This document shows, one piece after another, positions 15,001 through 24,000 of a stretch of 64,000 nt of DNA. The stretch covers positions 248,001-312,000 of the forward strand of contig JAPWHR010000003.1 of assembly GCA_027214345.1 (NCBI GenBank), given 5' to 3'. The notes below the pieces were generated by a model, which saw only the letters and a program-made list of their open reading frames with translations, was not told the DNA's origin and made no database searches. Positions within the stretch are counted from its first letter, which is position 1, and every line of letters begins with the position of its first letter. The translations under genes were made by a program, and so were the position numbers. The stretch is from Comamonadaceae bacterium G21597-S1. Its GTDB lineage: Bacteria; Pseudomonadota; Gammaproteobacteria; Burkholderiales; Burkholderiaceae_C.

Positions 15001-18000
15001 CGGAACCGGCAACTCGACAACTACGAGATCGTCTACTACGGCAACGCGAGCACGTATTACTACTACCTGAACGGCAACTACCTGCCGTTGGCCAACCCTG
15101 GCGTGCGCTTCACGGCCACGCAATCCGGCGGCGTCACCTCGTTCCAGTTCGCCGGCAACCTCAACGTTTCCGGCAACACCTACGTCTCGGCGATCGGAGG
15201 CAACGGCCTGTCGATCCAGGTCGCGAACGACGTGACGATCTCCAGTGCGGCCACCTTCAATTTCTCGGCAACCGGCCGCACCTCGGGTGCCGGCGGCGGC
15301 ACCGGCGGCACCGGCGGCCTGGGCGGTTCGGGTGGCGACGGCGGCACCGGCGGCACCGGCGGCGGCAATTCGGGCACCACCAGCGACGGCGGCGCCGGCG
15401 GCAGTGGTGCGGACGGATTCACCGGCTACTACGGCAGTTCCGGCAAGGACGGCGCCGTGGGCGGTTATGGCGGCACCGGCACCAGCGGTGACTACGGTCG
15501 CGCCGGCTCGGCCGGAGGCTCCGGCGTCAACAGCGGCGGCAGCGGCGGTGCCGGGGGCGCCTACTACTACAACGCCGGCTCGTCTGTCAGTGGCGGCACG
15601 CGCGGCGCGGCGGGCGACGGCAAGTCCGGCGGCGCGCCCGGCGACTTCGCCACAGGCGGCACCGGCACGGCCGGGGGCAGTGGCGGCGGCGACAACAACA
15701 GCAGTACGCGCTCCGTCTACGACGGCGGCATCGGCAACTCGGGCAGTGGCGGCAATTCCGGCCGCGCCGGCCTGAACACCGGCAGTGGAGAGTCGATCTC
15801 CGGTGGCGGTGGTGGCGGCGGCGGCCAGGGTGGCGGCGGCGGTTCCGGTGGCGGCGGCGGTGGCGGCGGCGGCTCCGGCGGCGGCGGCGGCGGTGGCGGC
15901 TCCGGATCCTACGTCGCCGTCGTCTATCCGGTCGGCCTGTACGGCGGCAGCGGTGGCCAAGGAGGCCACGGCGGCCGGGGCGGCGACGGCGGCGATGGTG
16001 CGGACGGCACGCGTGGCGGCGACGGCGGCGGCGGCGGTGGTGCCTTCGAACTGGTGGCGCGCGGCCGGGTCACCGTGGTGTCCAGCGCGACGTTCGCCGC
16101 TGCCGGTGACGACGGCACGGCGGCATCGAACCCGGGCAGCCCGGGCGGCGCGGGTAGCAAGAACGCCAGCCTGAACTCGGGCAAGACCAACGGCAGCGCC
16201 GGCGAAGACGGTGGCCTGATCGACGGCGGCACGGGTGGCAATGGCGGCTCCGGCGGCCAGGGCGGCGACGGCGGACGTGGCGGTTACGGCGGCAAGGGCG
16301 GCACCGGCGGCGGTGGCGCCGGCGGCACGATCAAGATCTCCGGCACCACGGTACGCGCGTCCGGCGCGACGATCGATGTCTCCGGTGGTTCGGGCGTCTA
16401 TACCGGCCAGGAAGGACGCCTGATCCTGGGCTCCAATACCAGCCTGTCCGGGCAGGAACCCGCGGGCCAGGACACGGCCAGGACGGTGGGCCGATATGCA
16501 GGTACGCGGGCCGACAACGTCTACATCTCGGACGTGGCATCCAACCCGACCCTGGACGACACCGCGACCATCGCCGGCCTGGCCGGCGGCGCCGACCTGT
16601 TCGGCCTGCTCAGCGGCGTCACCGAGTTCTCGCTCGCCAGCATCCTGGGCACGGTGCCCGACAACGCGCTGGCGGCCGTGATCCGGCTCGACGTCGGCCC
16701 CGGCGCCTACAACGACAACTACACCGGCATGGACATGCTGCTGTTCGTCAACCTCAGCGGCGGCAATCTGTCCACCCCGCGCATCGGTGTCGGCCTGTCC
16801 GGCAGCGCCGACGCATCGATCCTGCGCGACTTGCAGATCGACGGTGTCGGCAGCCTGCGCAACCTCGGCTCGCTGGGTGCGGGCCAGGTCTGGGCCACCT
16901 TGATTCCCGACACCACCGTGACGGTCAACGCCACGGTGGCCGGCTCCATCAGCGGCCTGAACGGCAAGACCATGATCGACAACCAGGTCGAGTTCATCCG
17001 CGCGGTGCGCAGCGACGTAGCCAGCGCCGAACTCGCGGGCATGGACGCGGTGGCGGTCAGCCCCGACGGCCGCCATCTGTACGCGGTGAGCGGCAGCGAC
17101 GGCGCGCTGGTCGTCATCAATGCGGACGACCTGAGCCAGCGCCAGCTGTTCAAGGACGGCTTCGACGGCATCACCCGCCTGGCGGGCGCATCCGACGTTG
17201 CCGTCAGCGCGGATGGCAGCAAGGTGTTCGTCACCAGCCATGACGACAAGGCCCTGCTGACGTTCACGCGCAACCAGGTCACGGGCGACCTCGGCGGTAC
17301 ACCGACCATCGACTACTACACCGGCTTCGACGCACACGACACCGTGGCCGTCAACGACGCCGGCACCCGTGTCTACAGCGGCGGCGCCAGTTATGTCTTC
17401 GCCAACCATCTGGACGACGCCGCCACGCCGGACTTCCACAGCGTGGCGGCCATCGGCGGGGTCGCCGAGCTGGCCGTCAGCCGCGACGGCACGCTGGTCT
17501 ACGCCAGCACCCAGGGCGGCGACGCGCTGGTCGTGTTCAGCGCCGACCTGGGCAGCCGCACCGTGATCGACACCGCCGGCCTGGGCCTGCACGGCATCAG
17601 CGGCCTGGCGGTCAGCGCGGACGACCGCCATGTGTACGCGGCGCTCGCCGGCAGCGACCAGGTGGCGGTGTTCGCCCGCAGCGGCACGACGCTGACGCTG
17701 GTATCGACCGTCAACAACAACGTCGACGGCGTGCGTGGCATCGACGGCGCCACGGCGCTGGTATTTGGCGCCGACAACCGCTACCTGTTCGTGACCGGAA
17801 GCGCCGAGAACGCCGTCGCGGTGTTCGAGCGCGATGCCGCCGACGGCAGCCTGCACTTCCTGCAGGTGGTGCGCAATGGGGTCGGCGGCGTGGCCGGCCT
17901 GCTGAGGCCCGCCACCGTGACCGCCGATGCCCACGGCGTGTACATCGGCAACCTGGGCCAGAACGGCTTTGCGGGCGGCATCGTCAAGTTCGACCAGCAG

Positions 18001-21000
18001 ACGCTGGCCGGCAATACGGTGCAGGACCAAGGCTTGCTGGACGTCGCCATTGGCAGCATCTTCGTGCTCGACGACGCCTTCGGCGATGGCCAGGCCACGC
18101 TGGCGCAATGGAGCGTGTTCAACAACAGCCTGGCGGGGCGTTCCATCACCCCGCTGCTGCTCGAGGCCGATGGCTCGGGCTGGCGCATCGTCACCGTGGG
18201 CGCCACGCGCACCATCGATGCCAGTGGCGCGCAGACCTTCGACTTCGGCGCCGCGGCCGGCGCCGACCTGCAGACCAGCGGGCGTTATTTCGGCTGGAAG
18301 GACGGCAGCGCGGCGGGCGCCAACAACGCCGGTGCCATCGAATACCGCAACGGCGGCGACGCCCACGTGTTCTGGCTGGGCGGACAAGGCGCGGTCGTCC
18401 CGGGCAACCAGTACGCCACCGTACAACGGCTCAACCGCAGTTACGCCGTGCAGGCCAGTGCGGCACCGCAGCCGGTGCAATACGACGTGGCGTTCAGCAG
18501 CATCGCCGAACTCGGGGTGCGCCTGGGCGCCGGCAACGACACCTTGACACTGACCCGCTCGCCGAGCCTGGACGTCGCCCGGGTCGCGCTCGACACCGGC
18601 GATGGGGACGACCTCGTCAACCTGCCCGACCTGGCGGCGATCACCACGGTGCAACTCGGCCGCGGCGAGGACGAGGCCCAGCTCAGTTCGCTGCGTGCCG
18701 GCACCGACGTCACCGTGCGTGGTGGCGACGATGCCGACCGGATCACGATCAGCCGCAGCGGCGGCGCCAGCCGCACCGAGATCTTCGGCGATGCCGGCCC
18801 CGACACCGTGCGTATCGCCGGCACCGGCATTCCGCTGTCGGCCTCGACCATCGTGCACGGCAGCTTCAACGACACGGCCCCGCATGACGTGCTGCAATAC
18901 GATCCGGCCGGCTGGACCGTCAACCCGTTCGCGCCAGGACAATCGTCCGGCACGCTGCAGTCCGGAGCCCTGGTGTTCACCGGCAGTTTCCCGTTGACGT
19001 TTTTCGCGCAATACGGCCTGGTGCAATACGACACCTTCGAGAGCGTGCAGGTCATCGCGGCACCGGTCATCTCGCTGACCCCGCCCGCAGCCTTCAACGA
19101 AGGCGGCTCGGTCCACCTGGTTGCCAGCGTGTCGCCACTGGGCAGCACCAACAGCCTGGACGGCCCGCTGGCCTGGGACATCGACGGCGACGGCCAGTAC
19201 GGCGAAGTCGTCGGCACTGACGTGATACTCGACTGGAACCAGCTCAGGGCGCTGGGCATCGACGACGACGGTGTATTCCAGATCGGCGCGCGCGCCATCA
19301 ACGGCGACGGTTTCGAAAGCACCGCCTTCACGACACTGACCATCGGCAATACCGCGCCCACCATCGCGCTGAGCGCCAGCACCAGCGTGGCCACCGACGC
19401 CCCGTTCCAGATCGGCTTCACCGCCACCGACCCGGGCAACGACCGGGTCACGGCCTGGGAGATCGACTGGACCGGCGACGGCTCGCAGGTCGAGCGCTTC
19501 GGCAGCACCACGCGTTCCGCAAGCCATGTGTTCGACGAGCCGGGTACCTATACCGTGACCGTGCGCGCCACCGACGAAGATACGACCAGCGTTGCCACCC
19601 ATGTCGTCAACGTGACCGTGTCCGCGACCGAGGTGTCGGCAGGGGGTCCGTATCGCATCCGCGAAGGCGAGGACTTGATACTGACAGCCGTCGTGGCAGG
19701 TACGCCCGACACCATCCAGTGGGATGTCAATGGCGATCTCTTCGTCGACGCGACCACCACCGACACCACGCTGGTGCTGAGCTGGTCCGATCTGCAGGCC
19801 CTGTTCGGCCCGCCCATCGATGGCGACGGCTCGTTCGCGGTCCGCCTGCAGGCAACGTATGCCAATGGCGCGGTGGCGGTGTCCAACCCGACCACGCTCA
19901 CGGTCGACAATGCAGCCCCGACCGTCGACGCCATCAGTGTGAGCGCGGTCCGCGAAGGCGAGGCGGCCGTGATCCGTTTCAGCAACGCCGTCGACCCGTC
20001 GACCGCCGATACCGACGCCGGCTTCAGCTATTCCGTGTCGCTGCAGACACCGCTGGGCACCTACCAGGACACGGTGCAGTCCGTCGACGCCATCGTCGAC
20101 ATGACGATTCCGGCCGACATGATCGCCGACGACGGCGACTACACCGTGCGGGTGCGCATCACCGACAAGGACGGCGGTTTCACCGAGCAACAGCTGACAC
20201 TGACCGTGCTGGAGCAGGCCCCGACCTTGACCGTGGACGGCGCCGCCTCGGTGCTCGAGGGCGCCGACTACCGGCTCGATTTCCGCGCCGACGACCCGGG
20301 CATGGATACCGTCGACGAATGGATCGTCGACTGGGGCGACGGTGTCGTCGACCGCTTCGCCGGCACCGCCGATACAGCCACGCACCGCTTCGTCGACGAC
20401 GGCGCGCGCACCGTGCGCGTGACCGCACGCGACGAAGACGGCAGCTACCACGTCGACAAGGCAGTGAGCGTCAGCAATGTCGCCGCCCAGCTGCTGGACC
20501 TGCAGGCCAGCGACACGGACGAGGGTGGGGTGGCGCAGCTCAGCGGACGTATCGTCGATCCGGGCCTGAACGACAGTTTCACGCTGGACATCGACTGGGG
20601 CGACGGACAGACCGAGAGCGTGGCCTTCGCCGCCGGCGCGACCGTGTTCTCGATCGGCCATACCTATGTGGACGACGATCCGAGCGGAACCGCGGCCGAC
20701 GGCTACACCGTTTCCGCGACACTGCGCGACGACGACTCCGGCAGCGACAGCGCTGACGCGCAGCTCACGGTCGACAACCTCGCCCCGACCGTGGAGATCG
20801 CGCTCGATGCCGTGAACGTCGTCGAAGGCGCCCTGGTGCGGGTCAGCGGCAACATCGTCGACCAGGGCCTGGCCGACACCCACAGTGTGATGATCGACTG
20901 GGGTGACGGCAGCAGCTCGGTGGCCGAGGTCGACCAGCTTGCGCACACCTTCAGTGCCAGCCACCGTTACGCCGACGACAACCCGAGCGGCACACCGAGC

Positions 21001-24000
21001 GACGACTACACCATCACGGCGATGGTGACTGACGACGATGGCGGCCAGGGACAGGCGCAGGCCGTGGTCCGCATCGACAACGCAGCACCGATCATCACCG
21101 GCATCGTGCTGGGTGAGGTCGACGACGGCACCACGTCCACGGTCACGCTGACCGGCAGCCTGGCCGACATTGGCCAACACGACACCCATGTCGTGACCGT
21201 GACCTGGGGCGACGGCAGCAGCGAGTCCGTGGCGGTCGACGCGCAGACGCGCAGCTTCGTCGCACAACACCTGTTCGCCATCGACCAGGTGCCGGGCTAC
21301 CGCATCCAGGTCAGCGCCCAGGACGACGATGGTGGCGTCTCCGCCACCGTCAGCGCCGACACACGCGGCTACCTGGCCAACCGGGCTCCGGCCGCGGCCA
21401 CCTATGCCATCACCTTGTTCGAGGGCGAATCGGTGACACTGGACCTGTTCGCTGACAACCCCGATCCGGACGGCGACCCGATCCAGTTGTTCATCGTCGA
21501 ACCGCCCGCCCACGGCAGTCTGCGCGCGATCGGCAACGGCCAGGTCATCTACCAGACCGAGCCCGGATTCAACGGCCCGGACAGCTTCCGCTACCGGCTC
21601 AGCGACGGCCAGAGCGGCTCGAACCTGGCCACGGTCAGCTTCGAAGTGCTGCCGGTCAACAGCGTGCCGCTGGCGCGCGACGACGCCTACCAGGGTGACG
21701 AGGACGCCGACATCGTCGGCAACGTGGTGGACAACGACAGCGACGGCGATGGCGATGCCTTGACCGTGACCCTGGTCGATGGCCCGCAACACGGCTCGCT
21801 GCAACTCGATGCCGACGGCGGCTTCACCTACACGCCCGACGCCGACTTCCATGGCAGCGACAGCTTCAGCTACTACGTCAGCGATGACTTCTCCGACAGC
21901 GGCGCGGCAACGGTGACGCTGACCATCGACCCGGTCAACGATGCGCCCACCGCGGCCGACGACGATGCCGTCGCGGTCGACGAGGACGGCGTGTTGACGG
22001 TCGCCCCGGCCGATGGCGTGCTGGGCAACGACGGCGACATCGATGGGGACGCATTGACGGCCTCGCTGGTCACGGGCCCGTCCCACGGCACGCTCGATCT
22101 CGATGCCGACGGCGGCTGGCGCTACACACCCGATGCCAACTTCCACGGCCAGGACAGCTTCACCTATGTCGCCAACGACGGCAAGCTCGACAGCAACGTT
22201 GCCACGGTGGCCATCACCGTGCGCCCGGTCAACGACGCGCCCACCGCCGCCGATGACGCCACCTATGCGGTCGACGAAGACAACATGTTGACGGTCACCC
22301 CGGCCGATGGCGTGCTGGACAACGACGACGACATCGATGGCGACACCCTGACGGCCTCGCTGGTCAGCGGTCCGTCCAACGGCACGCTGGAACTCGATGC
22401 CGACGGCGGTTTGCGCTACACGCCGAACGCCAACTTCAATGGCCAGGACAGCTTCACCTATGTCGCCAACGACGGCGAGCTCGACAGCGCGCTGGCCACG
22501 GTGACGATCACCGTGCACCCGGTCAACGACGCTCCCACGGCAGAAGACGACAACGCCTATGCCGTGGACGAGGACGGCGTATTGACGGTTGCCCCGGCCG
22601 ATGGCGTGCTGGACAACGACGGCGACATCGACGGTGACGCGCTGACGGCCATGCTGGTGAACGGCCCCGCCCATGGCCAGTTGCAGCTCGCGGCCGACGG
22701 GAGCTTCACCTACACGCCCGATGCCAACTACCACGGCCAGGACAGCTTCACCTATGTGGCCAACGATGGTGCTCTCGACAGCGCGCTGGCCACGGTGACG
22801 CTCACCGTGCGCCCGGTCAACGACGCGCCAGGCGCGGACGACGACGCCTACGCGGTCAACGAAGGCGATACGCTGACGGTCGCCGCCGATGGCGTGCTGG
22901 GCAACGACGATGACGTCGATGGCGACACCCTGACGGCCTCGCTGGTCAGCGGTCCGTCCAACGGCACGCTGGAACTCGATGCCGACGGCGGTTTCCGCTA
23001 CACGCCGAACGCCAACTTCAATGGCCAGGACAGCTTCACCTATGTCGCCAACGACGGCGATCTCGACAGCGCGCTGGCCACGGTGACGATCACCGTGCGC
23101 GCGGTCAACAGCGATCCGCTGCTGGCCCAGCCCGACGATGTCTTCCTGGACGAGGGCCAGGCGCTGGTGCTCGACCTGGTGGCCACTGACGACGATGGCG
23201 ACACCATCCGCTACAGCCTGGACCTGGCGCCGGACGGCGCCGCGATCGACGATCAGGGGCGTCTGACCTGGACCGCCACCGATGGCGACGATGCCTACGC
23301 CTTCACGGTCCGGGTCAGCGACGACTTCGGCGGCAGCAGTACGCGCAGCTTCACCGCCAACGTGCGCAACGTCGCGCCGACCCTCGGCCTGGCCGGCCCC
23401 GCCGTGGCGCACCAGGGCCAGGCCTATACGGTCTTGCTCGCCCACCAGGACCCTGGCGACGACACGGTAACCGAATGGGTCATCGACTGGGGCGACGGCA
23501 GCGAAAGCACCGTGGCCGGCGACGCCACGCAGGCCAGCCATGTCTACGACACCCGGCTGGGCACGACCCGCATCCAGGCGCTGGCACGCGACGAGGACGG
23601 CAACTGGTCCGGCCCCGTGCTCGACATCGAGGTGGTGGCCCTGCCGCTGCAGGTCGCGAGTTTCGTGTCCTCGCAGTCGGGCTTCAGCGTGCGTTTCAAC
23701 CAGGCCTTCGACCCCGGCCCGATCAACCTGTACGGCGCCGGACGCCTGCCCGGCGACATTTTGGTGCAAGGCCCCGGCGGTGCCCTGGTCGAAGGCTCGC
23801 TGGTATTCGACGACGACGGACACGGCCTGCGATTCCTCAAGACCGGCGCGGGCCTGGCCGCGGGCGACTACACCGTGACGCTCAAGAGCGGCGCGGCAGC
23901 CTTCACCAGCAGCCGCGGCGACCTTGATGGCAACGCCGACGGCAGCACGGGCGACGACTACGTGAACGCGTTCAGCATCGCCGCCGTTGCGCCGACGACA

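Larger units (their letters stand above)
21385..23110 (+). repeat. Six tandem cadherin-like (Big_9-type) repeats
   Basis: Six units of ~90 residues each begin with N-x-x-P-x-A-x-DD or a close variant and contain a DxDGDxL core, HGxLxLxxDGxxxYTP and FxGxDSFxYxxxD. This matches the bacterial Ig/cadherin-like tandem repeats of surface adhesins, where Ca at the unit junctions stiffens the stalk. The last four units are most alike, indicating recent duplication. Confidence 0.82.
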
